Origin: Rhizobium lentis
GTDB taxonomy: Bacteria > Pseudomonadota > Alphaproteobacteria > Rhizobiales > Rhizobiaceae
DNA: 64,000 nt
Assembly: GCF_017352135.1 (NCBI RefSeq)
Contig: NZ_CP071454.1
Coordinates: 3,373,001 to 3,437,000, forward strand
Direction of reading: 5' to 3'
Position 1 is the stretch's first letter. Each line of letters begins with the position of its first letter. Positions 9,218 to 18,684 of the stretch are shown here, piece after piece. Below the pieces are notes generated by a model. The model ran no database searches. It saw only the letters and a program-made list of their open reading frames with translations, and was not told where the DNA came from. The position numbers and the translations under genes were made by a program.

Positions 9218-11257
9218 CTATCGCATGATCGTCTGCCGTAGGAAGCTGTAACCCATCGCCGCGCGGGCGGCGCGCTCTTCGGAATTGCCGTCGCCGCCAT
9301 GCCCGCCTGAGCCGAATTCATGGAAGAGCGGCTTATGTCCTTCCTCCTCCAGCCGGGCGGCAAAGCGGCGCGCATGCGAGGGATGGACACGGTCGTCATT
9401 GGCTGAGCTTTCAATATAGATCGGCGGATAGGCGATTTCTGCCGCGGGCCGCACATTATGGAGCGGCGAGTAGCCGAGCATGAAATCCCGATCCGCCGGC
9501 GTCTCCGGATCGCCATATTCGTCCATCCAGGCCTGACCTGCGCTGAACAGATGGAAGCGTGTCATGTCGAGCACTGGCACCTGGCACCAGACGGCGCCGA
9601 AATCTCGCGGGTAGCGTGTCAGCATCACGCCCGTCAGCAGGCCGCCATTGCTGCCGCCCTGGCAGGCAATCCGCGATGGCACGGTGTAGCCGCGGGCGAC
9701 GAGATCGCGGGCGATGGCGACGAAATCGGCAAAGGCATTTTCCCGCCCCTGCCGCTTGGCGCTGCGATACCAGTCGGGCCCGAATTCACCGCCGCCGCGG
9801 ATATAGGCCTGCACATAGGCGCCGCCTTGCTCCAGCCAGCGGCCGGTTACGCCGGAATAGGTCGGCGATAGCGAGACATCGAAGCCGCCATAGCCGTAAA
9901 GCAGCACCGGCAGCGCCCCCTTGGTCCACTCCTTCGGCAAGACCAGCCGATAGGGCACGCTCGTTCCATCTTCCGAAACGGCTTCCAGCAGTTCGGATGA
10001 CATACCCGTGGTGTCGAAATAACTCGGAGCGGCCGCGACGAAAATCGGTTCGGCCTCTTTGCTGCGATCCGAAAGTTCCAGCCGGTAGCAGGTTGGAGGC
10101 TGAAGAAACCCCTGGCCGACAATGTGGAGCGTATCGTCGCCGAGGTGCAGATCGGCGTGCAGGGGCCTGAAATAAGCCGTTTGCATGTCTGCCGGCAGCG
10201 CGATCTCGCACTGTTCGGCATCATGTTTTGTCAGGTCCAGCACCATAAGACGCGGACGCAGCCGATCGGAGATGATGAAGACGCACCATTCGCGCATCAG
10301 CATGATCTGTGAGACGGACTGGCCCTCTCCAGGCTGGAACAGGACCCGCTCCGGCCCGAGTATGGTCTGAGATTTCGGGTCGAAACGTTGCAGCACGAGG
10401 CTGCCGGTGGGAACGCGCTCATCGGTTTTTGCGCGCCAGACGCAATGATCGCGATTGAAGTGAAAGTCGGCTTCGTCAGGCAAATCGATGCGCTGCTGCG
10501 TGCCGTCGTCTGCAATGAGGAAAGCGCTTGCGACGCCGATCTCATGGCCGGCGACGAAAATCTCGATCAATCCCGAATCCGCCGAAGCGCCCGACAGGGC
10601 AGGGTCGATGACGATATTGGAGCCGTAGACGTCCTTGTCCGCAGCTTCGAACATGATGGCGGCATCTTCGGGCAACTGCCCGCGCTTCAACCGGCGGCCG
10701 ACACGCGGCCATCCCGAGCGGGTCGCCGAATATCGATCGATGGAACCGAAATAGCAGATTTCGTCACGGCTCAGCCAAGTGGCGTGGGACCGCACTGCAG
10801 GGGTGTCGAAACCACCCTCGACGACCTGCTTTATTTCGGAGTCGAATTCGAGCAGCCGGATGAGGTCGGAGCCGCCATCCGAAAGAGCGAGCAGCACCCG
10901 CGTCGGCTCCCACGCGCAAGTCACGGCGCCGCGCCAGTTCCAGCGCTTACCTTCGCCGGCGCAGAAGGCGTCGAGGTCGAAGACCGGCTCCCAATCGGCA
11001 TCAGGCAATGGGTTTTGATCGGCGGGCAGGCGAAGCCAGACGCCGAGCGGATTTTCCTTCGACTGGCGGAAGTCGAACAGCCAATCACCTCGTCGAACCG
11101 GGACGATAAGCCTGTCCTGTCGCTCGATCAGCGCCTTGATCGCGTCGCGGTCCTCGATGAATTCAGCTGTTTCAAGCACCGCGCCGGAGTGTGCATTGTG
11201 CTCATCGATGAACTGGCGAGTGCGGAGATCGTCGTCCGTTTCGAGGTGAAGATTCAT
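9218..11257 (-). CDS. Prolyl oligopeptidase family serine peptidase (S9)
   Basis: Serine peptidase of the S9 prolyl oligopeptidase type, 679 aa. The N-terminal part (about 1-420) is a beta-propeller. The C-terminal part is an alpha/beta hydrolase with the catalytic triad visible: S536 in GGSNGGLL, Asp in SANDDRVHPSH (about 621-622) and H653 in GSGGHGG. YGYGGFDVSLSPTYS is the usual hydrolase-domain motif. No signal peptide is seen, so it is likely cytosolic and acts on proline-containing oligopeptides. The start ATG at 11257 gives MNLHLETDDDLRTRQFI. It lies 107 bases downstream of the monooxygenase gene in the same direction and could be the last gene of that transcript. Substrate unknown. Confidence 0.88.
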   Translation of the reverse strand: MNLHLETDDDLRTRQFIDEHNAHSGAVLETAEFIEDRDAIKALIERQDRLIVPVRRGDWLFDFRQSKENPLGVWLRLPADQNPLPDADWEPVFDLDAFCAGEGKRWNWRGAVTCAWEPTRVLLALSDGGSDLIRLLEFDSEIKQVVEGGFDTPAVRSHATWLSRDEICYFGSIDRYSATRSGWPRVGRRLKRGQLPEDAAIMFEAADKDVYGSNIVIDPALSGASADSGLIEIFVAGHEIGVASAFLIADDGTQQRIDLPDEADFHFNRDHCVWRAKTDERVPTGSLVLQRFDPKSQTILGPERVLFQPGEGQSVSQIMLMREWCVFIISDRLRPRLMVLDLTKHDAEQCEIALPADMQTAYFRPLHADLHLGDDTLHIVGQGFLQPPTCYRLELSDRSKEAEPIFVAAAPSYFDTTGMSSELLEAVSEDGTSVPYRLVLPKEWTKGALPVLLYGYGGFDVSLSPTYSGVTGRWLEQGGAYVQAYIRGGGEFGPDWYRSAKRQGRENAFADFVAIARDLVARGYTVPSRIACQGGSNGGLLTGVMLTRYPRDFGAVWCQVPVLDMTRFHLFSAGQAWMDEYGDPETPADRDFMLGYSPLHNVRPAAEIAYPPIYIESSANDDRVHPSHARRFAARLEEEGHKPLFHEFGSGGHGGDGNSEERAARAAMGYSFLRQTIMR

Positions 11258-11364
11258 GTCCGACCTTCCTGATTCCGTTGACGTCGCACAGCTCTACCCC
11301 ATCGGCCCGGAAATCGGAATCGGTTTCGGAAAGCGCGATGGGCAAGTTCAAGGTGGTGGAACAG

Positions 11365-12669
11365 TTAAAGCGAAATTCGTGCAGGCCGCGCGAGACCGAG
11401 ATGATCGCGGAGAGTCGAGCCGCTATATTCGGTGCGGAATAGGCCGCGCTCCTGCAGGATCGGCACCACCATCTCCGTGAAATCCTCCAGACCCTCGGGG
11501 AAGAAGGGCGGCATGACGTTGAATCCGTCGGCGGCTCCACTTTCAAACCATTGCTGCATCCGGTCGGCGATATCGGCTGGGGTGCCAAGCACTATATGAT
11601 GGCCGCGGCCGGCGGCAACGCGCAGCGCCAGCTGGCGGATGGTCAGGTTCTCGCGTCTTGCAAGCGCGGTCAAAAGCTCGGCGCGGCTGCGGAGCTGGTC
11701 GGAGATCGGAAGGTCCGGCAGAGGGGCATCGAGATCGTAATTGGCAAGGCTATGGCCGATGCGCTCTTCCAGAAGCGGCATGGCGCTCTTGATATCGGTC
11801 CATTTGTCCAGTTCCGCAAGTTTATCCGCAGCTTCCCTAGCCGTGCGGCCGATCACAGGCAGGAAGCCCGGCATGACGGCGACATCGTCCAGCCGGCGTC
11901 CGAAACGGGCGGCACGCTCCTTGACGCTTCTGTAGAAGGCCTGAGCCTCGTCGAGGCTCTGCTGCGCTGTGAATACGACGTCGGCAGTGCGGGCGGCCAG
12001 ATCCTGGCCCGGGCCGGACGACCCGGCCTGGATCAGGATCGGATGGCCCTGTGGCGCGCGCGGAATGTTCAGCGGACCCTTGACCGAGAAATATTTGCCC
12101 TTGTGATCCAGCACATGAAGCTTGGCGGGGTCGGCATAGACGCCGCTTTGCTTGTCCTTGACGAAGGCATCGTCGTCCCAGCTGTCCCAGAGACCGCGCA
12201 CGACGTCGACGAATTCCTCGGCCACGGCATAACGTTCGTCATGCTCCGGATGGGCCTTGGAGAAATTGTTCGCCGTGCGGGCATAGGAGGTCGTGACGAT
12301 ATTCCAGGCGGCGCGGCCGTGGCTCAGATGGTCGATGGAAGCGAAGGCGCGAGCGGTGTGATAGGGCTCGCCATAGGTCGTGGAGGCGGTTGCCGCGAGC
12401 CCGATCTTGTCGGTCACCACGGCCAGCGCGGACAGCAGCGTCAAGGGTTCGAAGCGCGCGATCGTCGAGGGGTGTGCGTCGGCGCCGCTGGTCAATCCGT
12501 CAGCCAGAAAGACCATATCGAATTTCGCTGCTTCGGCGATCTGCGAGACGCGCCGCAGCAGGTCGAAATTCTCGCTTCCCGCCTCGGCGTGCGGGTGACG
12601 CCAGCCGGATACGTGGTGGCCAGCTCCTTGCAGGAACAGGCCCAGATGAATTTCTCTTTTGAGTGTCAT
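11365..12669 (-). CDS. LLM-class flavin-dependent monooxygenase (NtaA/SnaA/DszA type)
   Basis: FMNH2-dependent monooxygenase of the bacterial luciferase family, 434 aa. This matches the NtaA/SnaA/DszA group, whose members oxidise nitrilotriacetate, dibenzothiophene sulfone and similar N- or S-compounds. Signs are the start KREIHLGLFLQGAGHH, FDMVFLADG, ALAVVTDKIGLAATASTTYGEPYH, GRAAWNIVTT and HPILIQAGSSGPGQDLAARTADVVFTAQ, all in family order. Such enzymes need a separate flavin reductase, and none is adjacent. It sits 13 bases after the MmgE/PrpD gene and downstream of an ABC transporter, all in one direction. Oxidation of the imported compound is therefore the likely role. The substrate cannot be read from sequence. 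Confidence 0.9.
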   Translation of the reverse strand: MTLKREIHLGLFLQGAGHHVSGWRHPHAEAGSENFDLLRRVSQIAEAAKFDMVFLADGLTSGADAHPSTIARFEPLTLLSALAVVTDKIGLAATASTTYGEPYHTARAFASIDHLSHGRAAWNIVTTSYARTANNFSKAHPEHDERYAVAEEFVDVVRGLWDSWDDDAFVKDKQSGVYADPAKLHVLDHKGKYFSVKGPLNIPRAPQGHPILIQAGSSGPGQDLAARTADVVFTAQQSLDEAQAFYRSVKERAARFGRRLDDVAVMPGFLPVIGRTAREAADKLAELDKWTDIKSAMPLLEERIGHSLANYDLDAPLPDLPISDQLRSRAELLTALARRENLTIRQLALRVAAGRGHHIVLGTPADIADRMQQWFESGAADGFNVMPPFFPEGLEDFTEMVVPILQERGLFRTEYSGSTLRDHLGLARPARISL

Positions 12670-12682
12670 ATCAAATCCTTGA

Positions 12683-14041
12683 TCAAGCGAGGTGTGGGGC
12701 GATATCTTGGTTGAGCAGCGCCAGTAGCTGGCGAAGGTCGGCGGTGCTGCTCATCGTCCTCACAAGCGACGGGATATCCGCGAAGGCGGGATGGCGTGCC
12801 GTTGCATCGCGAAACTTCTCTATGGGATTGGCGAGGCCCGGCAGACCGTCGAAGCGACGTTGTATCCTGCTGCCGTCGCGAAGCGCGATATCCACGATCA
12901 CGAAGCGGGTCCGGAGGTCGCTCGACATGCGCGGCGCGCTCTCGTCATGACGGCGATCGGCGCGCCGTGCAAGTTCCATCAATCGCGGTGCAACAGGCTG
13001 CTCGTCGAAATGGTCGAGCCGCAGTGCCCCATCGATGAGAGCGGCGGCGAACACATATTCGGGACTGAAGCGCGCCTCGATCCCATTGGTTGGCTTGCTC
13101 ACCACCAAGGCTGCATCGGCACCGGGCGGGTAGGTGAAGGTGATGCGCTCGATCGCCTCGGCGAGAAGGCCTTCCCGGTTGAGGGCGATGCCGAGAGAGG
13201 CGACCGGGTGGCTGGCGGTGCAGCAGGGGTAGGCCTTCAACGTCAGCCCGGGTGCCACGATCTGCCAGGGCGAGCCCCAGTTCTCGGTTAAGGCCGACAG
13301 GCGTTCCGCGCCGAAGGCATAAGCCGAATAGAAGCCGACGGGACTGTCGAGAAAATCGCGGGCGCCGCCGAAGCCGGCAGTTGCCAATCGCGCAGACAGG
13401 AGCCCGGATCGCGCCGCCATGCCAGCGTGAAAAGGTTTGGCATCCGCGCCGAATTGCAGCCGCAGACCGGATGATTGCGTTGCGGCAAGGCCCAGCGCGA
13501 TGGCTGTCTCGTCGATCGGCGCGCGCGTCAGATGCGCGATTGCGGCTGCCGCCCCGACTGTGCCGAGCGTTGCAGTCGCATGGAAACCGTTCTCATAGTG
13601 TTTTGAACCGAGCGACAATCCGAGCCGTGCCGTGGCTTCAAGCCCGACGATATAAGAAGCGACCAGTGCATCCGCGGAAAACGCGCGCTCGGCGGCGAAA
13701 GCCAGCAACGCCGGGATGATGACCGTCGTCGGATGGCCGCGCACGCTTGCGTGCACGTCGTCATAGTCGAGCACGTGGCCGGCATGACCATTGATGGTGG
13801 CCGCGACCAGCGGATCGGTCCGGCGTGCGCTTCCGATCAGGATCGCGCCGCCCGGCAGGTTGCCGCCGACGGCATCGGCCAGAATCCCGGTCGTGCGGTC
13901 CCGGGCGCCTGCGATCGCGCAGGCGAGAAAATCGATGATCGCCGTGCGGGCCGCGTCCGTCGCCGCGCGGTCTTCCCCCGGATTTGAGGAGATGATCGCC
14001 TGGGCGAATTCTGAAGTCAGAGGCGCGAATGTGTTCGTCAT
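12683..14041 (-). CDS. MmgE/PrpD family protein
   Basis: A 452-aa member of the MmgE/PrpD family, known for 2-methylcitrate dehydratase and, in other members, cis-aconitate decarboxylase or iminodisuccinate epimerase. Recognisable family stretches are DFLACAIAGARDRTTGI, NGHAGHVLDYDDVH and GLAATQSSGLRLQFGADAKP, where the K-P-F-H-A-G motif follows. No prpB/prpC genes are present, so methylcitrate metabolism is unlikely. An isomerase, epimerase or dehydratase acting on a multi-carboxylate substrate of the transported compound is more plausible. It lies 8 bases after the ABC ATPase and 13 bases before the monooxygenase, so it is part of the same unit. Confidence 0.88.
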   Translation of the reverse strand: MTNTFAPLTSEFAQAIISSNPGEDRAATDAARTAIIDFLACAIAGARDRTTGILADAVGGNLPGGAILIGSARRTDPLVAATINGHAGHVLDYDDVHASVRGHPTTVIIPALLAFAAERAFSADALVASYIVGLEATARLGLSLGSKHYENGFHATATLGTVGAAAAIAHLTRAPIDETAIALGLAATQSSGLRLQFGADAKPFHAGMAARSGLLSARLATAGFGGARDFLDSPVGFYSAYAFGAERLSALTENWGSPWQIVAPGLTLKAYPCCTASHPVASLGIALNREGLLAEAIERITFTYPPGADAALVVSKPTNGIEARFSPEYVFAAALIDGALRLDHFDEQPVAPRLMELARRADRRHDESAPRMSSDLRTRFVIVDIALRDGSRIQRRFDGLPGLANPIEKFRDATARHPAFADIPSLVRTMSSTADLRQLLALLNQDIAPHLA

Positions 14042-14049
14042 GACGAATC

Positions 14050-14838
14050 CTACATGCTTTCGCCGCGGACCAGCCCGCGCCCGCCGGCGAGCCCGCCGAC
14101 GAACTGGCGGATGCGCGGATTGTCGGACGCATGGAAAATCTCCTTAGGGGACCCCCGGTCGACGATCCGTCCGTTCTCGGTGAAGACGACGATGTCGCTG
14201 ATTTCCTCCGCGAAGCGCATTTCATGGGTCACGAGAATGCTGGTCATTCCGTCGCGGATGAGGTCGCGGATCACCCACAGCACCTCGCCCACTGTCTCGG
14301 GATCGAGCGCCGAGGTCACTTCGTCGAACAGTACCAGTTCCGGCTTCATCGCCAGCGCGCGGGCAATCGCCACGCGCTGCTGCTGACCGCCGGAAAGCTG
14401 GCCGGGATAGGCGCCAGCCTTTTCGGAGAGCCGCACCTTGTCGAGCAATTCGCGCGCAAGTTTTTCCGCCTCGCGCTGTTCGACGCCGAGGATGCGGGTC
14501 GGGGCCAGCACGATATTGTCCAGCACCGTCAGGTGGGGAAAGAGATTGTATTGCTGGAAAACGATGCCGACGCGCTTGCGCAGCGCGATACGATCGCTTT
14601 CCTTGGCCAACTGATCGACGCGGGTGCCGTTGACCGTGATGCGCCCTTGCTGCGGCGTCACCAACGCGTTGATGCAGCGCAGGATCGTCGATTTTCCGGA
14701 GCCGGAGGGGCCGATGATGGAGACGGCGTTGCCCCTGTTGACGGCCAGGTCTATGCCCTTCAGCACCTTGGTCTGGCCGAAGGACAGGTGTACGTCTTCC
14801 AGTCGCACGATCGTTTCGTTGGTCTTCGTGTTCATCAT
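14050..14838 (-). CDS. Polar amino acid-type ABC transporter, ATP-binding protein
   Basis: ATPase of an amino-acid-type (GlnQ/HisP-like) importer, 262 aa. Walker A is GPSGSGKST (43-51), the signature is LSGGQQQRVAIARAL, Walker B is LVLFDEVTSALDPE, and the switch histidine is in ILVTHEM. MMNTKTNETIVRLEDVHLSF is the start. Two consecutive ATGs (14838 and 14835) are possible. It follows the second permease by 8 bases. A much longer frame runs upstream through the permease, but that part has no protein character. Substrate class is inferred from the PAAT-type permeases and binding protein in the same operon. Confidence 0.93.
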   Translation of the reverse strand: MMNTKTNETIVRLEDVHLSFGQTKVLKGIDLAVNRGNAVSIIGPSGSGKSTILRCINALVTPQQGRITVNGTRVDQLAKESDRIALRKRVGIVFQQYNLFPHLTVLDNIVLAPTRILGVEQREAEKLARELLDKVRLSEKAGAYPGQLSGGQQQRVAIARALAMKPELVLFDEVTSALDPETVGEVLWVIRDLIRDGMTSILVTHEMRFAEEISDIVVFTENGRIVDRGSPKEIFHASDNPRIRQFVGGLAGGRGLVRGESM

Positions 14839-14846
14839 CTCAATTC

Positions 14847-15629
14847 TCAAGCCGCGTTGAAACGTCGCTCGAGGCGCCGGGTCAGTCGCGAGATCGGGTA
14901 GCAAAGCGTGAAGAAGGCGGCCATCACGACGATATAGGCGATGATCGTGAAATCGAGGCGGCGCACTGATGTGCTGGCATCGGTCGCCGCATGCAGCAGT
15001 TCGTGCACGCCGACCAGTGAGGCGAGCGAAGTGCCCATGGTGATGGAGGCCAGGATGTTCATCCATGGCGGCAGCGAGCGCCGCAGGCATTGCGGCAGGA
15101 TGATCCAGCGCAGCGCCTGGCTTCGCGAAAATCCGAGCCCCTTTGCCGCCTCCCATTGCGTGGTCGGGATGGAAAGGATGGCGCCGCGGGTGATTTCGGC
15201 CACATAGGCGCTGGCCGGTATGGCAAGGCCGATCACTGCCTTCAGCCAATCGGGGAAGGGCAGGTAGTTGCCGGCGACCACGATCTCGAAGGGAAAGATG
15301 TAAGTCGTCGCGAAGATCAGCACGAGATGCGGCGCGTTGCGAAAGACCTGCACATAGGCGACCACAGGGTAGCGCACCAGCCTGTAGGGCGCCAGTTCCA
15401 GGATGCCGAACACGGCTCCGACCGAGGTTCCAAGCGTCATCGCGCACAGGCTGATGACGACGTTCATCATGAAGCCGGAAGCAAGGTAGGGAAACCACGT
15501 CACCAGTTCGCGCCCGAGCGTCAGATCGGTCAGCGACCAGAGAAGGATGACGAGCGGCAATGCCACGAAACCGATATTGCGCAGCAGATGGCTGCTCTTG
15601 CGCGGCTCGGAAAGCGCCAGTGTCGTCAT
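14847..15629 (-). CDS. Amino acid-type ABC transporter permease (second)
   Basis: Inner membrane permease of the HisMQ/GlnP group, 260 aa. A first hydrophobic segment near residue 20 is followed by the transport domain. The EAA-loop sequence is EAAKGLGFSRSQALRWIILP, with G-x-x-x-x-Q-A-L-R-x-I-x-L-P as in polar amino acid permeases. The ATG at 15629 overlaps the TGA of the first permease (ATGA) and was preferred to a frame beginning 13 codons earlier. The pair of unequal permeases implies a heterodimeric membrane unit. Confidence 0.92.
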   Translation of the reverse strand: MTTLALSEPRKSSHLLRNIGFVALPLVILLWSLTDLTLGRELVTWFPYLASGFMMNVVISLCAMTLGTSVGAVFGILELAPYRLVRYPVVAYVQVFRNAPHLVLIFATTYIFPFEIVVAGNYLPFPDWLKAVIGLAIPASAYVAEITRGAILSIPTTQWEAAKGLGFSRSQALRWIILPQCLRRSLPPWMNILASITMGTSLASLVGVHELLHAATDASTSVRRLDFTIIAYIVVMAAFFTLCYPISRLTRRLERRFNAA

Positions 15630-16372
15630 AGGCCATACCCCGGCACGGCGAGCTTGCGCTCCACCCACAGGCCGATACGGGCAACGGCGAGATTGATGAG
15701 GCTGAAGAACAGCAGGATGACGATCATCAGCGACACGACGTTGTCGCGCTGCGTCCAGACCATGATCGAGGCATAGGTGATCTCACTGACGGCGATCGCG
15801 TTGCCCACCGTCGTCAGTTTCACCAGGTTGATCAGGTTGTTGACGATCGCGGGAAGCGAGGCCCGAAACGCAAGGGGAACTTCGACATAACGAAGGATCT
15901 GCAGCTTGCTGAAGCCGGTGCCGCGCGCTGCCTCCACGGTAGCCGACGGCACGGCTTCGATGCCGGCGCGGATCGCCTCGGCATGCAAGGCGGCGATGTG
16001 CAGCCCCACCACCGCCACCACCCAGAAGAACGGCGTCAGCGGATTGTTCTGCGCGCCGCCCACTAGGTTCGACACGAAAGTGTTGAGGACGAGGAAACTG
16101 AACATCAGCTGCACCAGCGTCGGCGTGTTTCGGGTGACTTCCACGAAGGCGCGCACCGGCGCCGATAGCCAGAGCCTGCCAGATGTCAGGCAGGCGGCAA
16201 ACAGCAGCCCGGCAATCAGGCTGACGGGGATCAGCAGGGCGATCAGATAGAGCGTAGTGATGAAGCCATCACGCCATATCTGCGCCTCATAGCCCGTTGC
16301 CAGGAACTCGTAATTGAGGCCGAGCCTGTTCGTCAGGTCGACGAACAGGCTGGTCATGCTGGTATCCTGCAT
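15626..16372 (-). CDS. Amino acid-type ABC transporter permease (first)
   Basis: Inner membrane permease paired with the next gene, 248 aa. The EAA loop reads EAARGTGFSKLQILRYVEVP, with membrane segments before and after. A periplasmic N-terminal stretch precedes the first membrane helix (FITTLYLIALLIPVSLIAGL). The ATG at 16372 (MQDTSMTSLF) is chosen; a TTG six codons earlier is also open. It lies 24 bases downstream of the binding-protein gene and overlaps the second permease by 4 bases. Same operon, same inferred substrate. Confidence 0.92.
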   Translation of the reverse strand: MQDTSMTSLFVDLTNRLGLNYEFLATGYEAQIWRDGFITTLYLIALLIPVSLIAGLLFAACLTSGRLWLSAPVRAFVEVTRNTPTLVQLMFSFLVLNTFVSNLVGGAQNNPLTPFFWVVAVVGLHIAALHAEAIRAGIEAVPSATVEAARGTGFSKLQILRYVEVPLAFRASLPAIVNNLINLVKLTTVGNAIAVSEITYASIMVWTQRDNVVSLMIVILLFFSLINLAVARIGLWVERKLAVPGYGL

Positions 16373-16396
16373 GTCGATCCGCCAGTGCAACCTGTC

Positions 16397-17227
16397 TTAC
16401 TTGCTGGCCGACAGGGTCTCGCGCTCCTGTTCGAGATATTCGGTATTGCGAAGCCGGTTCGCCTTTGCAAACTCCAGAAGCTTTCCTGACGTATGGAGCT
16501 GCCGGATCGTCTTATCGAGTGCCTCGGCAGTGTCCTTCTCGCCCTTTCGCACCCAAATCACGGAATCGGAGGGGAGAAGCTCGGTCGGGAAGAGAATAGT
16601 GTAGTCCTTCCACTCCTCGGGTCGATCCTCCAGCAGCAGGCCGACGGTTGCGCTGACATGAACGGCCGCAACGCAATTGCCGCCCTGCAGCGCCAGCAGC
16701 GACTCCGGCTGGCTCGGCAGGCCTTTTACCTCGGCGCCGTATTGTTCGATCAGCGGCTGGGTGAAGTTCGACCCCTGCGAAACGCAGACCGGCTTTCCCT
16801 TGAGATCCGCCCAGTCCTTCAGGCCGCTGTCCTTGCGTCCGACGGCGGCGCCGCCGCTGCGATCATACGGCGTCGGCACCCAGTCGAGCACCTTGGCGCG
16901 GTCTTCCGTGTATTGCATGTTGGCGATCAGAATGTCGACCTTGCCCTGCTGCAGAAATTGCACCCGGTTCGGGGGCGTGACGGTAACCGTTTCGAGTTTG
17001 ACGCCAAGATCGTCCGCCAGCGCCTTTGCAATGTCGAGATTATATCCCTTCTGCGTTTGCGAGGTCGGATCGATATAGCCGAAGGGCGCGCCCGACAGGA
17101 TAACCCCGACGGTGAGGGTGCCGCGGGCCTTGACGCGATCGAGCGTAGCATCTGCGAATGCCTGCGTTGCGGCCAGTACGGAAATCGATGCGGCTAGGAG
17201 CGCCTTCGGGAAAATACTACGTGACAT
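16397..17227 (-). CDS. ABC transporter substrate-binding protein (family 3 solute-binding)
   Basis: Periplasmic binding protein, 276 aa, of the polar amino acid family 3. A signal peptide is visible (about 1-25, ending ATQAFA|D). Then come RVKARGTLTVGVILSGAPFGY, KGYNLDIAKALADDLGVKLE and a region with GKVDILIANMQYTEDRAKVLDW, which are the SBP_bac_3 hallmarks. The start ATG has GGAG upstream. It is the first gene of the transporter/PrpD/monooxygenase unit and is preceded by the longest non-coding stretch nearby, where its promoter should lie. The ligand is not deducible; genes downstream point to a carboxylated or sulfur/nitrogen compound rather than a simple amino acid. Confidence 0.9.
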   Translation of the reverse strand: MSRSIFPKALLAASISVLAATQAFADATLDRVKARGTLTVGVILSGAPFGYIDPTSQTQKGYNLDIAKALADDLGVKLETVTVTPPNRVQFLQQGKVDILIANMQYTEDRAKVLDWVPTPYDRSGGAAVGRKDSGLKDWADLKGKPVCVSQGSNFTQPLIEQYGAEVKGLPSQPESLLALQGGNCVAAVHVSATVGLLLEDRPEEWKDYTILFPTELLPSDSVIWVRKGEKDTAEALDKTIRQLHTSGKLLEFAKANRLRNTEYLEQERETLSASK

Positions 17228-17711
17228 GTTTTTCAGCTCCGTTTTGAAAGGAAGGTTGAGGGATCAGTGCGCTGTCCCCGAGCAATTGCTGGCTCTTTTG
17301 ATTTGACTGCTATGGTCGGTATTCGCCGCGTGGAGGATTTCGGCCCGACCTCGGTCATGCCTCGTCTCCGCGCCGCTCGAAGAGATCGCTGATCGCAAGG
17401 ATCATTTTTCCGCGACACGGCAACTGAACGGCTTTGAAGGGCATTTGGAAACCGATGAGAGAGAAGGAACATTCTTTCTCGGAGAAAATCATCATCGCAA
17501 TGGATTTTATAGATTTTATTTTTTGAAATGTGCGGGTGTATTGGAAAATCCTGCGCACGAGATGACGCGGAGGCCAATCTCCCGGCCGCCAAAGGTTACA
17601 AAAGCGAATGCATCTCAGCTCTTAAGCGGAGAAAATGGAATGATGGCGGGCAAATTCGGGTAGCTCGAATCTGCACACCTTTCATCAGCCATTTTAACTT
17701 GGCGATCCGCT
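17228..17711. other. Intergenic region upstream of the ABC transporter operon
   Basis: About 480 bases with no convincing gene; weak open frames here lack domain-like sequence and ribosome binding sites. The centre (about 17490-17530) is AT-rich and may hold the promoter of the minus-strand operon. I could not identify a riboswitch or a clear operator. Confidence 0.5.
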
Positions 17712-18557
17712 TCAGCGGGTCGCCACGAAACCTGCCGAGGCGACGAGATTGCTTGGGGCTTGCGTCCTCCTGAATTTCAGAGTCACGACCTTGAAGCCTT
17801 CAGATTCGAGTTCCGAAAGCAGATTGGGCAGCATCGTTGCCGTGCGTTTGTGGATGTCGTGCATAAGGATGATGCCGCGCCCGCGCCTGTGCAGCAGGTC
17901 CATCGTTCGCTGCGTCACCGAGACCGCCGTTCCGGCGAAATAGTCCTTGCTGTCGATATCGACATCCATGACCACCATGTCGCGCATGGCGATCGCGGCG
18001 CGCAGCCTGTGGCTCTCGGCCAGATAGGGGAAGCGGAAGAAGGAAACATCCGTCCCCGTCGCCTTGGTCACCGCCAATTCGCCCTTGATCACCTCGGCCA
18101 TCGCCGCGTCGAAATCCAGCGAACTCAAATTGGCGTGGTCATAGGTGTGACTGCCGATCGTGTTGCCGTCCTCAGCGACCTTGCGGGCGAGTGCCGGATG
18201 CATCTCGGCCATTTCGCCGACCATCATGAAGGCGCCCTTGACGCCGAACTGATCGAGGATCGCCAGCACCTTGTCGGTCCGGCCGGGGATCGGGCCGTCG
18301 TCGAAGCTCAGGATCACTTCCTTGTCCTGCAGCTTGAGATCGGCAAGCGAGGAAACCTCCAGCGTCCGCCCGGCCAGATGGTGCCAGCCGCTCATGCGCG
18401 GCGTCGCATCGTCGCCAGCATAAGCAAGTTTGCGCCCCTCGGGCGCGATCACCGAGGAGGTCTTGATCGATGCATCGGGCGCGGTTTGTCGGGTGGTGCT
18501 GCAGGCGGAGAGGGCGGCCGTGAGGGCCAGGCAGGACAGAACGAAAAAGCGATACAT
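17712..18557 (-). CDS. Polysaccharide deacetylase family lipoprotein (NodB homology domain)
   Basis: Carbohydrate esterase 4 type deacetylase, 281 aa. The lipobox ALSAC places the lipidated cysteine at residue 19, so the protein is anchored in the envelope. Catalytic motifs are present: SFDDGP (84-89, D86 catalytic base and D87 metal) and SHTYDH (136-141, metal histidines H137 and H141). FRFPY and ILMHDIHKRT, the later NodB motifs, follow. It may deacetylate peptidoglycan or a surface polysaccharide; it is not the nodulation gene nodB, which has no lipobox and sits in nod clusters. It is a single gene divergent from none, read away from the ABC-F gene's end. Confidence 0.88.
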   Translation of the reverse strand: MYRFFVLSCLALTAALSACSTTRQTAPDASIKTSSVIAPEGRKLAYAGDDATPRMSGWHHLAGRTLEVSSLADLKLQDKEVILSFDDGPIPGRTDKVLAILDQFGVKGAFMMVGEMAEMHPALARKVAEDGNTIGSHTYDHANLSSLDFDAAMAEVIKGELAVTKATGTDVSFFRFPYLAESHRLRAAIAMRDMVVMDVDIDSKDYFAGTAVSVTQRTMDLLHRRGRGIILMHDIHKRTATMLPNLLSELESEGFKVVTLKFRRTQAPSNLVASAGFVATR

Positions 18558-18684
18558 CGAAAGGGCTCAACAAATCGGTAACGAATGTTGAGCCAACCTT
18601 TCGAATTATGGTTAATGACCGGTTGATGCAGGCAGGAATTGCGCCGTCGCGCGGCACTTCGCCGCGATTTCTCCGGGGCTGTGG

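Noticed and set aside
14839..15684. N-terminal extension of the ABC ATPase through the upstream permease
   Set aside because: The extra 280 residues have no ABC character and overlap a genuine permease frame.
17233..17592. 119-codon frame upstream of the solute-binding protein
   Set aside because: No family, no ribosome binding site, AT-rich leader more likely non-coding.
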